A model generated the notes under the pieces. That model was not told the origin of the DNA. It did no database searches and saw nothing but the letters and a program-made list of their open reading frames with translations. DNA of 64,000 bases, from contig CAKPJN010000008.1 of assembly GCA_934162665.1 (NCBI GenBank), positions 1 through 64,000 on the forward strand, read 5' to 3'. The translations under genes and the position numbers were made by a program. This document shows positions 54,481 through 63,208 of this stretch, piece after piece (position 1 is the first letter of the stretch; each line of letters starts with the position of its first letter). The stretch comes from an uncultured Bacilli bacterium. GTDB lineage: Bacteria > Bacillota_I > Bacilli_A > RF39 > UBA660.

Positions 54481-55077
54481 TTATTTGTTAAGTGAGTTTC
54501 TTGCATTTTCAACTATATTTAGAACTTGATATGGGTTTTTTATTGATTCAAATATAATAAATGGTGCATCATTAGGATTTTTATTTAATAAAATATTTTT
54601 TATTTCAATCAGTGTATCAGTATTAGAATTAACATTTTCATTGATAAGTACTCCCATATATAAATCCCCATGATTGTTTTTTTCATTTTGAACTTCAATA
54701 AATTCATAATTACTTAAATTTCCAAATATTGATTCATTATTTTTTCCATCATATTTAATAGCTCTTTTATTTGTTATACAATATTGGTGTTTAGCTATTT
54801 TTTTATCTTTTATAAATAATTTATAGATAATATTGTACACTACTAAAGCTGCAAATAATAAGGTTGTAAGAAATATTATGATGAAGCTTAAATTAATTCC
54901 ATTAGCACCATCACCAGTTTTAGTGACTACACTCCAAATAAGTAATATTTGTATTATCAAAATAAATCCTATAACTACTAGTTCTCCTAATATATTCTTA
55001 TCAGTTTTACCTAATATCGGTATTCCTTCATAAAGAATAGTTTCTTCTTCTATTAATTGGTTATTAAAATCAAACAT
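54481..55077 (-). CDS. Two-pass membrane protein, PH-domain-like
   Basis: 198 residues. Two membrane segments (~30-50, ~66-90) between a short N-terminus with EEETILYEGIP and a C-terminal domain with YCITNKRAIKY, which resembles the bacterial PH (YdbT/DUF304-type) domain. AAGGGT site. Located between a radical SAM gene and proS, spaced 12 bp before proS in the same direction (downstream of it). Function unknown. Confidence 0.55.
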   Translation of the reverse strand: MFDFNNQLIEEETILYEGIPILGKTDKNILGELVVIGFILIIQILLIWSVVTKTGDGANGINLSFIIIFLTTLLFAALVVYNIIYKLFIKDKKIAKHQYCITNKRAIKYDGKNNESIFGNLSNYEFIEVQNEKNNHGDLYMGVLINENVNSNTDTLIEIKNILLNKNPNDAPFIIFESIKNPYQVLNIVENARNSLNK

Positions 55078-55089
55078 TTTTACCCTTCT

Positions 55090-56367
55090 TTATTTATCAA
55101 ATGAAAGCATTTTTATTATTTCTTCTTCTGATAGATAACTTTTTTCATTTGTTTTTGTATTTTCTATTTCATATAATCCATCTGTTTTATTATTTCCTAA
55201 TACAATTATATATGGAGTTCCTAGTACATAGGCATCTTTTATTCTTACACCAATGCTTAAATTTTTTCTATCATCTAATATAACATTAATATTTTTATTT
55301 AATAAATTTTGATATAGTTCTTCTGCTTCTTCTTTTCTTTCTTCTTTATAAACAACTTGTGCTTTATATGGAGCTATATTTAGAGGAAGCGAGAATCCTT
55401 TTATTTGGTCATCTTCTTTTATTACATTATTTTCTATAATAGTTGCGATAATTCTTCCTAGACCAATTCCATAGCATCCCATATAATATGGTTTGCTTTT
55501 TCCGTCTTCATCTTGATAAAATAAGTTCATACTTGATGAATATTTTGTTCCAAGTTGAAAATTATTTCCTAACTCAACAGCATTATATTCTTTCATACTA
55601 GAAATATCAGTTCCATCTAACTCTTTTACAAATTCGTCACTGTTTTCAAAGTCTAATACTTCTTTGTTTAATCCTTTTTTAGTTTTTTCATCATATAGAA
55701 TTGTATCTTCTCCAAGTTTTGTAATAGCTTGAAATTCTTCTGATACATTTCCTCCCATAGTTCCACCATCACTAATTGTTGGGATGATATCAATACCTAA
55801 TCTTTTAAAGATATTCATATAGGCATCATGCATTAAATTAAAAGTTTTATTCATATCTTCTTTTGTTTTATCAAAAGAATAAGCATCCATCATTACAAAA
55901 GTTCTAGGTCTAAATAGATATCCTCTTGTTCTTATTTCTTTTCTGAATTTTTCTCCTATTTGATAGTATGTAGCTGGTAAATTTTTGTATGATAACAATC
56001 TATTTGCGCCAAATAATGTTGCACATTCTTCTCCTGTTGGAGCTAGTCCATACTCTCCTAAATTATTATCTAGGGTGAACATAATATCATTTTCTGTTGT
56101 ATAGGTATCCCATCTACCTGATTGGTTCCATATCTTTTTAGGTTGAAGTTTTGGAAATTCTACTTGAATACATCCCACTTTATCTAATTCATCAATAATG
56201 ATATCTTCTACTTTTCTTTCTAATTTTGTCCATAAGTTTCCATAACCATAGATTCCACTTTCAAATTGATATAATTCACCTAACTTCATCAAGATATCTT
56301 GTCCAGAGTAATCTTTATCTACATCTTTCAAATTAATTTTTTTAATATTTAACTTACTTAATTTCAT
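55090..56367 (-). CDS. proS: Prolyl-tRNA synthetase, short form without full editing domain
   Basis: 425 residues, against ~570 for usual bacterial ProRS. Class II core: motif 2 in YYQIGEKFRKEIRTRGYLFRPRTFVM-type region, motif 3 in YMGCYGIGLGRIIATIIE, followed by the anticodon-binding domain (APYKAQVVYKE ... IPYIIVLG-like). The insertion (editing) domain between motifs 2 and 3 is reduced to about 60 residues (GEDTILYDEKTKKGLNK). Charges tRNA-Pro. It is controlled by a T-box leader at 56388-56570. Reduced editing is shared with some Bacillota and other lineages. Confidence 0.9.
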   Translation of the reverse strand: MKLSKLNIKKINLKDVDKDYSGQDILMKLGELYQFESGIYGYGNLWTKLERKVEDIIIDELDKVGCIQVEFPKLQPKKIWNQSGRWDTYTTENDIMFTLDNNLGEYGLAPTGEECATLFGANRLLSYKNLPATYYQIGEKFRKEIRTRGYLFRPRTFVMMDAYSFDKTKEDMNKTFNLMHDAYMNIFKRLGIDIIPTISDGGTMGGNVSEEFQAITKLGEDTILYDEKTKKGLNKEVLDFENSDEFVKELDGTDISSMKEYNAVELGNNFQLGTKYSSSMNLFYQDEDGKSKPYYMGCYGIGLGRIIATIIENNVIKEDDQIKGFSLPLNIAPYKAQVVYKEERKEEAEELYQNLLNKNINVILDDRKNLSIGVRIKDAYVLGTPYIIVLGNNKTDGLYEIENTKTNEKSYLSEEEIIKMLSFDK

Positions 56368-56387
56368 ATTATTCCTTCTTTCAAATT

Positions 56388-56570
56388 AAAAAGGATGATA
56401 CTTAAGGAGTCATAATGACGGTACCATCCTCTATTTTACTTAATCATTATAACGGTATTAACCGGAAATGTTTGCATTTCACAAAAGAGATAGGAATTTA
56501 TAATTATTTAATTACCTCACACCAACCGATAACTCTCTTAATAAATATTATTATAAATATTTCTCTTTAA
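56388..56570 (-). promoter_or_regulatory. Proline T-box riboswitch upstream of proS
   Basis: The minus-strand leader has stem I (AAAGAGA paired with TCTCTTT), a specifier CCT (Pro, 56492-56494), the T-box TGGTACCGT (56418-56426) and a terminator formed between AGGATGGTAC and GTATCATCCTTTTT (to 56388). Uncharged tRNA-Pro would allow read-through into proS. Confidence 0.92.
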
Positions 56571-56617
56571 AGCTTTATGTTGCTATTATAACATTACAAG
56601 GTTTTTATTTCAATATT

Positions 56618-57022
56618 TTAATTTAATTTTATTTTTCTTAACATCTTATTGTTTTCAAAGTTACCTAAATTAGGGGTATAAAAATATTGTTTTAATTCTT
56701 GATCATTTAAAATTTCTATTAAGTCATCTGATAAATTATTTCTAGTTTCTAGTAAATCTTGATATTTAATATTTGATTTCATTCTGTAAGTTGATTTTCC
56801 ATCTTGTTCAACAATATCTATATAAATACTGTTTTCTTCTAATTTTTTATATGCATCAGCATCTATTTTTAAAACATAAAATATATTATTCTTTTGTAAT
56901 TTTTCTACTAAATCATTTCTATATTTTAGTACAACTTCATCATCTATACTAATATTTTCTTTGCCATCATATACATTAATTATAGAATTTATTACTAAAT
57001 CTTCTAAATTGATTTTTAACAT
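56618..57022 (-). CDS. Hypothetical protein
   Basis: 134 residues, acidic, no membrane segment. Mixed alpha/beta with a central DQGKST-like turn (VEQDGKSTYRM). GGTGACGATG-type ribosome site. No family recognised. It lies upstream of the proS T-box and would be an independent short unit with or without the nucleotidyltransferase gene. Confidence 0.5.
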   Translation of the reverse strand: MLKINLEDLVINSIINVYDGKENISIDDEVVLKYRNDLVEKLQKNNIFYVLKIDADAYKKLEENSIYIDIVEQDGKSTYRMKSNIKYQDLLETRNNLSDDLIEILNDQELKQYFYTPNLGNFENNKMLRKIKLN

Positions 57023-57113
57023 TACATCGTCACCTACTCTATAATTAATATATCAAAGGCTTTAATCAAAGTCTATAAAATTTATTATTTTTTATTATAA
57101 ATTATCTAGTATG

Positions 57114-57722
57114 CTAATTTTCATTCCAAGGAATAATCCTTAATAATGGCCATTTGTTTTTCCATTTTTCACATCTTAATTGATATTGTTCTTCTGTAAA
57201 ATCTCCTTTTACTGGTCTAATTATCATGGAAAAAATATCGTTTAATCCATATGGCGCGAAAACCTTTAGATTGTTATTTTCCATTCTAACTCCAATACAA
57301 GTGATTGTTGCTCCAAAACGGCTTATTGCATCTTCTACACTACTATATGGTAGTCTTTCGATACCAAATTTATCTTTATACCATATGTGAACTCTAGCTT
57401 CATTTTTTATATCACATAAGACATCAATATCTTTTAAAATACTACTTATTTCTTTAATTATTTTATCTTCTTTTTCATATGATAAGTCATTGTCAAAATA
57501 AACTATATCATAATCTTTTATTCCATAATTAAGTTCATAATCATGGTAATAGTTAAAGATAGTTTGATTTATAGCTCCCGCGGTTACATAGTAGTTCTTT
57601 AAATTTGATTTTGATAGTTTCTCTAATATTTCTTTTAAAGTTTTATTTTGTAGTAAAATTGTTGTTAAAATTTCTAATTGTTCATCTAGCGTTTTATCAG
57701 TTCCTATTAATTTATCTTTCAT
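57114..57722 (-). CDS. Nucleotidyltransferase family protein (NTP_transf_6, DUF925)
   Basis: 202 residues. The core YVTAGAINQTIFNYYH followed by IKDYDIVYFD corresponds to the G-x-(I/V)-x-N-x-(I/V) and DxD motifs of the NTP_transf_6 group; ARVHIWYKDKFG and APYGLNDIFSMIIRP follow. A minimal polymerase-beta-like fold; substrate unknown. The N-terminal 40 residues (EQLEILTTILLQN) form a helix similar to a stretch in the protein at 57823. AAAGGAG site. Confidence 0.8.
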   Translation of the reverse strand: MKDKLIGTDKTLDEQLEILTTILLQNKTLKEILEKLSKSNLKNYYVTAGAINQTIFNYYHDYELNYGIKDYDIVYFDNDLSYEKEDKIIKEISSILKDIDVLCDIKNEARVHIWYKDKFGIERLPYSSVEDAISRFGATITCIGVRMENNNLKVFAPYGLNDIFSMIIRPVKGDFTEEQYQLRCEKWKNKWPLLRIIPWNEN

Positions 57723-57798
57723 ATAAACTCCTTTAATTAATATTAATATATCATATCAAACTATGGCTTTCAATAGATGAAATTTTTACGCGATACAA

Positions 57799-57838
57799 AA
57801 AGAAAATAGTAATTAAATATTATTATTTTCTTTTTTTG
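57799..57838 (-). terminator. Terminator of the gene at 57823-59121
   Basis: An imperfect AAAAAGAAAATA/TATTTTCTTTTT hairpin overlapping the stop codon with a T-rich tail. Confidence 0.65.
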
Positions 57839-59121
57839 ATATTATTTTTAGTTAAGATTTTTTCACTATCATAAGTAGTAGCTTTTTCTATTTCATAATC
57901 ATAGTTATTAGATGTTTTTAATAATACTTCATTTAATTCTTCTTCTATCATCTTTTTCCAATCAGCATAATCATTAGTTATGAAAATTTCTTTAAAGCAA
58001 TATTCTAATGTCTTAAGTTCTTCTTTTATATCTAGTTTATCTTCATAATATTTTAGTTTTTCACAATTTGTAAGATATTTAGTGATTGGATTAATTATTT
58101 TTTGTTCTTCCTTATCTCTATTCATTATCATAAAGAATTGTTTTATTACATCTTTATTTTCATCTAGTTTTAAAAGTAAGTTTGTACAATATAATATTTC
58201 ATCTTCTGTTAATGGACGTATTTTTTTCATATGATAAAAATCAAAATAATTTCTTAATTCTTTTCTTATATTTTTATATTCTTTATCTGTTAGATAATTA
58301 TTTTTCTTTTGTTCTTGAACATATTCTGCTTTTTTATATTCCTGTTTTTGTTTATTTAGTTTTCTTTCTAATACATATTTAAATCTATCGCATAATTCTT
58401 CATCTACTTCTAACTTTTTTAATGAAAGTATGGTTTCTTCTAAATCTGCATGAGTATAATTATCTTTTTTATCTAGAAAATGTTCCTTTATTACTTTATG
58501 ACTTTCTACTATATCTTCTAAGTTTGCTTTTACGGTACATGAGCTAATAGCTTCTTCTAACTCTCTTTTTTGGTTTCTTTGTTTTTCTGATAACTTATCA
58601 TCACTAATAGAGTTTAATACTAAATTAAATTTTTTATCACAAGCTATTTTTATAAATTGATCCTTTGTTAAGTATTTAAAATCATAATTTACTAAGGTTG
58701 GATCTATTATAGTTGCATTATCTATTTTTTTATCTAGTATTTTAGCCGCAATATTTTTTTCTAATATAGTTGTTAAAACAGTAAGTTGTTCTTTAATATT
58801 TAAATCTGCTTCTTGTAAATATTTTGATAATATTGAAAAGCCTACAAATGTATCAGTATGTATATCCCATTCATCTTCTTTTGTGGATAGTATTCTTACT
58901 ATATTTTTAATTAATGTTGTTTCATGATCTAAATAATCTTTTGCTTTATTTATTTTTTTCACACTCTGCAAGTCAAACTTTTTTCCATCAACTATGCATG
59001 CAGTAGGTAATCCGATTATATCTTTTGTCTCAATTATTCCTTCTAATTTTTCTTTACTATCATTATATGCATTTATGCATGCATTTAAATAGTTATTAAA
59101 TTTTATTATAGCTTTTTCCAT
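57823..59121 (-). CDS. Hypothetical helical protein
   Basis: 432 residues, mostly helical and highly charged, no family recognised. It contains two or three long helices that may form coiled coils (FKYVLERKLNKQKQEYKKAE, NIRKELRNYFDFYHMKKIRP). No membrane segment. AGAAGGGG site. A short stretch (EQLTVLTTILEKN, ~110-125) resembles the start of the nucleotidyltransferase at 57114. Confidence 0.5.
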   Translation of the reverse strand: MEKAIIKFNNYLNACINAYNDSKEKLEGIIETKDIIGLPTACIVDGKKFDLQSVKKINKAKDYLDHETTLIKNIVRILSTKEDEWDIHTDTFVGFSILSKYLQEADLNIKEQLTVLTTILEKNIAAKILDKKIDNATIIDPTLVNYDFKYLTKDQFIKIACDKKFNLVLNSISDDKLSEKQRNQKRELEEAISSCTVKANLEDIVESHKVIKEHFLDKKDNYTHADLEETILSLKKLEVDEELCDRFKYVLERKLNKQKQEYKKAEYVQEQKKNNYLTDKEYKNIRKELRNYFDFYHMKKIRPLTEDEILYCTNLLLKLDENKDVIKQFFMIMNRDKEEQKIINPITKYLTNCEKLKYYEDKLDIKEELKTLEYCFKEIFITNDYADWKKMIEEELNEVLLKTSNNYDYEIEKATTYDSEKILTKNNIKKRK

Positions 59122-59296
59122 ACATATTCCCCTTCTGAGTTTAGTAGTATATACTAAATATTAATTTTAATCAACATTAACTAATATTTAGTAGCGAATT
59201 AGCTTGAAGACTTAACTATTTTATTATTATTTAGGTATCCATTATATCATTTTTTGACATGTTTAAATATAATATATTGAAAGGAGAGTAGATTTT

Positions 59297-59443
59297 ATGT
59301 ATGGATGTGGTTGGCCAAGCTGTGGATGTGGCTATGGTAATGACGGATTTGGTAATGGAGCATGGTGGATTTTTATAATTATTATTATAATTTTCTTCTT
59401 ATTCTGGGGATGCGGAAATAATATAGGAAATAATTGTCGTTAA
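59297..59443 (+). CDS. YjcZ-type small Cys/Gly sporulation peptide
   Basis: 48 codons, with AAAGGAGAG before the ATG. The product begins MYGCGWPSCGCGYG and has one membrane segment (WWIFIIIIIIFFLFWG) then GCGNN. YjcZ/YtzM-type tiny sporulation peptides have the same Gly/Cys-rich start plus a hydrophobic helix. Too short for many gene finders. Presumably expressed during sporulation and membrane-associated; function unknown. Confidence 0.7.
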   Translation: MYGCGWPSCGCGYGNDGFGNGAWWIFIIIIIIFFLFWGCGNNIGNNCR

Positions 59444-59469
59444 TATATCAATTAATAAAAAGTGCTAAA

Positions 59470-59558
59470 TGAACTGCACCCCTTAGAGTAGACAACAATA
59501 AAAAAGTAGTTTACTAAAAGTGTTATAATACACTTCCGAAAGGAGGTGTATTTTTGTG
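59470..59558 (+). mobile_element. Solo left-end remnant of the IS3-family element
   Basis: TGAACTGCACCCC and the following ~75 bp match the left end of the element at 21393 up to and including the GTG start codon, after which similarity stops. It contains the promoter and ribosome site (AAAGGAGG) but no transposase. Confidence 0.8.
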
Positions 59559-59599
59559 AATTATTTTTTATAATAGTATCAATAATTTCTTGCATTATT

Positions 59600-59845
59600 T
59601 CACCTACTTAGAATTTTAGCTAGTTTAATTAAGTAAATTTTATATACCAAGTGTATTTTTTCTAATTCAAATAGCATAAAATTTCTAACATTTTTTTCTT
59701 TAATTAGGATTATTCTATCATATTTTAGGTATTTATTTATGACAATATTTTCAAATGTATGACTTTTATTAGAATACATAACTTTAGAAAAAGAAAAAAG
59801 TCCATAATACCAAGTATTACGAACTTTTACATATTTCTCACACAA
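59600..59845 (-). other. Doubtful open frame between IS remnant and tRNA-His
   Basis: A TTG-initiated 81-codon frame without a clear ribosome site and without a recognised family. It may be a decayed gene or chance; the surrounding 59559-59866 holds nothing else that I can support. Confidence 0.2.
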
Positions 59846-59866
59846 AAGTATGTGTAAAATTCACTG

Positions 59867-59943
59867 TGGGGCGTCATATCAGAATCGAACTGATGCATAC
59901 TAGTGCCACAAACTAGCGTGTTAACCACTTCACCAATGACGCC
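59867..59943 (-). tRNA. tRNA-His (GTG)
   Basis: Reverse-strand cloverleaf with anticodon GTG, the extra G at position -1 paired with C73 as in all tRNA-His, acceptor GCGTCAT and encoded CCA (59867-59869). Confidence 0.95.
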
Positions 59944-60069
59944 ATGTCTAATTGACTATTTTATTTTATTATATATATATGAAAAAATCAAGTATTTTTT
60001 TTATTTTCTAGGTATTTAACTATACATATATACCTACTAAGAATAAATTAATTAAGAAAGGAGATATTT

Positions 60070-60522
60070 ATGTATCATTACAATTATTTTATGAATCAAT
60101 CATTTGATAATAATGATTATTCATATAAAGACGATTTTGATTTATATAGAAATGTTAATATACCTTCTCTATTTACACCTGTAGAAGCATATAATAATGG
60201 TAATTTATTTTCAAATTTATATAGTCAATATAAAAATTATACACCGACAGTATTAAGAGCTTCTAATCAAAGAGAAAAATTATTTTTAGAATTATCACAA
60301 ATATCTTTTGCTGCTCATGAATTAAATTTATATTTAGATATGCATCCTGATAATGAAAGTATGATAACTTTATTTAATGATTATAGAGAAAGAGCTAATC
60401 AATTAGTTCATGAATATGAATCTAAATATGGACCACTTACTATTAGCAGTGATAGTTTAAATCAAACCCCATTTGCATGGGAAAAAGGCGCATGGCCATG
60501 GGAGGTAAATTCTAATGTTTAG
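60070..60522 (+). CDS. CotJA-CotJB fusion spore coat protein
   Basis: 150 residues. Residues ~30-60 (IPSLFTPVEAYNNGNLFSNLY) keep the CotJA pattern of a short YVPxQ..GTLFP..Y motif, and residues ~74-150 are CotJB (REKLFLELSQISFAAHELNL, MHPDNESMITLFNDYRE, ESKYGPLT ... WPWEVN). In other spore formers these are two genes, cotJA and cotJB. The N-terminal 28 residues are Asn/Asp/Tyr-rich. AAGGAG site. It overlaps cotJC by 8 bp (one operon). Structural coat component assembled in the mother cell. Confidence 0.85.
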   Translation: MYHYNYFMNQSFDNNDYSYKDDFDLYRNVNIPSLFTPVEAYNNGNLFSNLYSQYKNYTPTVLRASNQREKLFLELSQISFAAHELNLYLDMHPDNESMITLFNDYRERANQLVHEYESKYGPLTISSDSLNQTPFAWEKGAWPWEVNSNV

Positions 60523-61159
60523 TTATGTTAAAAGACTTCAATATCCAGTTAATATTACAAAAAAAGATTTGAGAATGGCAAAATATTTGGTTACCCAGTA
60601 TGGTGGAAATAATGGTGAATTAGGTGCCGCACTTCGTTACCTAAATCAAAGATTTACAATGCCTGATAATCGTGGTAAAGCATTATTAACTGATATTGGT
60701 ACTGAGGAGCTTGGACATGTTGAAATGTTACAAACTATGATTTATCAATTAATAAAGGATGCTTCTGTTGAGGAATTATTAGAGGCAGGACTTGGTTCAA
60801 ATTTTGCTGAACATGGAATGGGAATTTATCCAACTGATGCGAATGGAGTTCCATTTAATGCTAACTTCGCAACAACAGGTGATTATTTAGCGGATATTTC
60901 AGAGGATATGGCTGCAGAACAAAAAGCTAGAGCTGTTTATGAAAATTTAATTGATTTAACAACAGATCCTGATGTTATTGGACCACTTCTTTGGTTAAGA
61001 CAAAGGGAAATTGTTCATTATGAAAGATTTAGAGAATTATTTGAATATTATCAAAATATGAAAGATAGCAATACTAATATTAGTAATATGAACAGCACTA
61101 TGAATAGTATGAACAATATGAATAATATAATTATTGATAATATTGATTTTATGAAGTAA
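60515..61159 (+). CDS. cotJC: CotJC, manganese catalase-like spore coat protein
   Basis: 214 residues. A ferritin-like manganese-catalase fold with metal ligands in LLTDIGTEELGHVEML and IVHYERFRELFEYY; SEDMAAEQKARAVYENLI supplies another. A 25-residue Asn/Met/Ser tail (SNMNSTMNSMNNMN) is unusual. It may dispose of hydrogen peroxide in the coat. ATG overlaps cotJAB and has GGAGG. Last gene of the operon with a terminator following. Confidence 0.92.
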   Translation: MFSYVKRLQYPVNITKKDLRMAKYLVTQYGGNNGELGAALRYLNQRFTMPDNRGKALLTDIGTEELGHVEMLQTMIYQLIKDASVEELLEAGLGSNFAEHGMGIYPTDANGVPFNANFATTGDYLADISEDMAAEQKARAVYENLIDLTTDPDVIGPLLWLRQREIVHYERFRELFEYYQNMKDSNTNISNMNSTMNSMNNMNNIIIDNIDFMK

Positions 61160-61161
61160 AA

Positions 61162-61182
61162 AAATGTAGATATTCTACATTT
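61162..61182. terminator. Bidirectional terminator between cotJC and glmS
   Basis: 9-bp perfect stem (61162-61170 with 61174-61182) with TAT loop; A-run before and T-run after. Confidence 0.85.
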
Positions 61183-61185
61183 CTT

Positions 61186-62958
61186 TTATTCTACTGTAAC
61201 ACTTTTAGCTAAATTTTTAGGTTTATCTATATCACAATTTCTAAGTTTCGCTGTTTCATATGCAATTAATTGTAAAGTTGGTACAATTAGAAGTGGCTGA
61301 ATAAATTTACTTGTATTTGGAACAGCAATATCATTTTCGTTATCTTTTAGTTTTTCTGTTGTAATTATATAAGTTATAGCACCACGTGATTTAGTTTCTT
61401 CCACATTAGATATTGTTTTATCCTTAATTTCATTATCTGTGATAATAGCAAAAACTGGCATATCTTTTTCTATTAATGAAATAGTTCCATGTTTCAATTC
61501 TCCGGCTTGATAGGCTTCAGAATGTATATATGAAACTTCTTTTAATTTTAGGCTTCCTTCTAAACAAATTGCATAATCTATTTTTCTTCCAATAAAGAAT
61601 ATGTCTTCCTTTTTATAAATCTTTTTAGCTATATCTAAATATTTTTCTCTTTTATCAAGTACTTCTTTTAATAATCTTGGTAACAATTTAAATTCTTCTA
61701 GGATTTCTGATTCATTTTTTATTAAGCCTTTTTCTTTAGCTATTTTAATACTTAATAAAGATAAAATAGCAACTTGTAACATATATGCTTTGGTAGTTGC
61801 AACAGCAATTTCTGGACCAGCTTCAATAAATATTTGTTTATCTGATTCTCTAGCAATTGTTGATGTTTTTACGTTTACTATCGCTAATGTGTCTACTTTA
61901 TTTTCTTTAGCTTTTCTCATTGCTGCTATGGTATCAGCAGTTTCTCCTGATTGTGAAATTAATATTACTAATGTTTTTTTATTATATATTATATTTCTAT
62001 AACGATATTCACTAGCGACATCTATTTCTACTTTTGTATTAGCATATTCTTCAAATAAATTTTTACCAACCATTCCAGCATACATTGCTGAACCACATGC
62101 TACAATATGTATTTCTTCATATTTAGATAAATCTGGTAATTTATTTAAATCTTCTAAGTATGGTTTTATTGTCTTTTCTAATACAATTGGTTCCTCCATG
62201 ATTTCTTTTAACATATAATGATCGTATCCTAATTTATCAGTTGCTTCTTTAGAAATATCTGCTATTTTAATTTCTTTTTTTATTTCTTTATTACCTTTTG
62301 TTATTTTCATAGAATCTTTTGTTAATTCTACTATTTCATTAGTATCTAGAAGTATATATTTGTTTGTCTCGTTGATAATAGCTGTGATATCACTAGCTAG
62401 GAAATACTCTTTATCTTTAATTCCTATAATTAATGGTGAATCTTTTCTTACAGCGTATAAGTTATTTATTTCATCAAACATAATACCTAATGCATAAGAA
62501 CCTTTTAACTTTTTTATGGCTTTATTTATAGCTTCTATTGGGTCCTTATCAAAGTATTTATTAATAAGAGCCGCTACTACTTCTGTATCTGTCTCACTTT
62601 TAAAAATAACACCTTCATTTTTTAAATTTTCTTTTAACTCACTGAAGTTTTCTATGATTCCATTATGTACTAAAGTAACTTTTCCTACTTTATGAGGATG
62701 AGCATTTTCTAAATTAGGTATACCATGGGTTGCCCATCTAGTATGAGCTATTCCTATATTCGCATTTATTATACTTTCTTCTTTTATTTTATCTTCTAAG
62801 CTGGATATTTTTCCAACACTTTTTATTATTTGTTGCTCACTATCGTTTTTAATAGCAATTCCTGAGGAATCATATCCTCTATATTCTAAATTTTTAAGTC
62901 CAGATATTAAGATATCTATAGGATTTTTATCTCCTATATAACCTATTATTCCACACAT
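61186..62958 (-). CDS. glmS: Glutamine-fructose-6-phosphate aminotransferase (GlmS)
   Basis: 590 residues, normal length. Nucleophile Cys2 in MCGIIGYIG, HTRWATHG and NLENAHPH of the glutaminase domain (~1-220), then two SIS domains with SQSGETADT and AVATTKAYMLQ; the C-terminus LAKSVTVE is the usual ending. It forms glucosamine 6-phosphate for peptidoglycan. A glmS ribozyme precedes it, so expression is shut down by its product. GGAGG site. Confidence 0.96.
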   Translation of the reverse strand: MCGIIGYIGDKNPIDILISGLKNLEYRGYDSSGIAIKNDSEQQIIKSVGKISSLEDKIKEESIINANIGIAHTRWATHGIPNLENAHPHKVGKVTLVHNGIIENFSELKENLKNEGVIFKSETDTEVVAALINKYFDKDPIEAINKAIKKLKGSYALGIMFDEINNLYAVRKDSPLIIGIKDKEYFLASDITAIINETNKYILLDTNEIVELTKDSMKITKGNKEIKKEIKIADISKEATDKLGYDHYMLKEIMEEPIVLEKTIKPYLEDLNKLPDLSKYEEIHIVACGSAMYAGMVGKNLFEEYANTKVEIDVASEYRYRNIIYNKKTLVILISQSGETADTIAAMRKAKENKVDTLAIVNVKTSTIARESDKQIFIEAGPEIAVATTKAYMLQVAILSLLSIKIAKEKGLIKNESEILEEFKLLPRLLKEVLDKREKYLDIAKKIYKKEDIFFIGRKIDYAICLEGSLKLKEVSYIHSEAYQAGELKHGTISLIEKDMPVFAIITDNEIKDKTISNVEETKSRGAITYIITTEKLKDNENDIAVPNTSKFIQPLLIVPTLQLIAYETAKLRNCDIDKPKNLAKSVTVE

Positions 62959-63024
62959 ATTTTTACCTCCATATAGAAACGATATATACTTTGTTATAAT
63001 GTTTGATTTTATTTTTTAATATAT

Positions 63025-63115
63025 ATCTTACGAACTTCTTAATCCGTAGTAGCATCCGCCGAAGTTTCGATTACTACTATCCTCGTCAACTTAATTAAGT
63101 CCAGGCGCTTAAATG
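63025..63115 (-). ncRNA. glmS ribozyme: glmS ribozyme-riboswitch
   Basis: Minus-strand AAGCGCC cleavage region (near 63103-63110) followed by GTTGACGAGGATAGTAG, AATCGAAACTTCGGCGGATG and CTACTACGG, the conserved core of the ribozyme, 67-150 bp before glmS. Glucosamine 6-phosphate triggers self-cleavage. Confidence 0.92.
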
Positions 63116-63158
63116 AATTTTCTCCTTCCTACTATTCATTCTATTCAAATTATAATAA

Positions 63159-63192
63159 AAAAGGTCCAAAATTGCAAATTTTAGACTCTTTT
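63159..63192 (-). terminator. Terminator of the Clp-type ATPase gene
   Basis: A ~15-bp hairpin with two mismatches (63159-63173 with 63177-63192) and a T-run on the minus strand, just before the glmS ribozyme. Confidence 0.8.
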
Positions 63193-63208
63193 ATAACTTT
63201 ATAAAATT

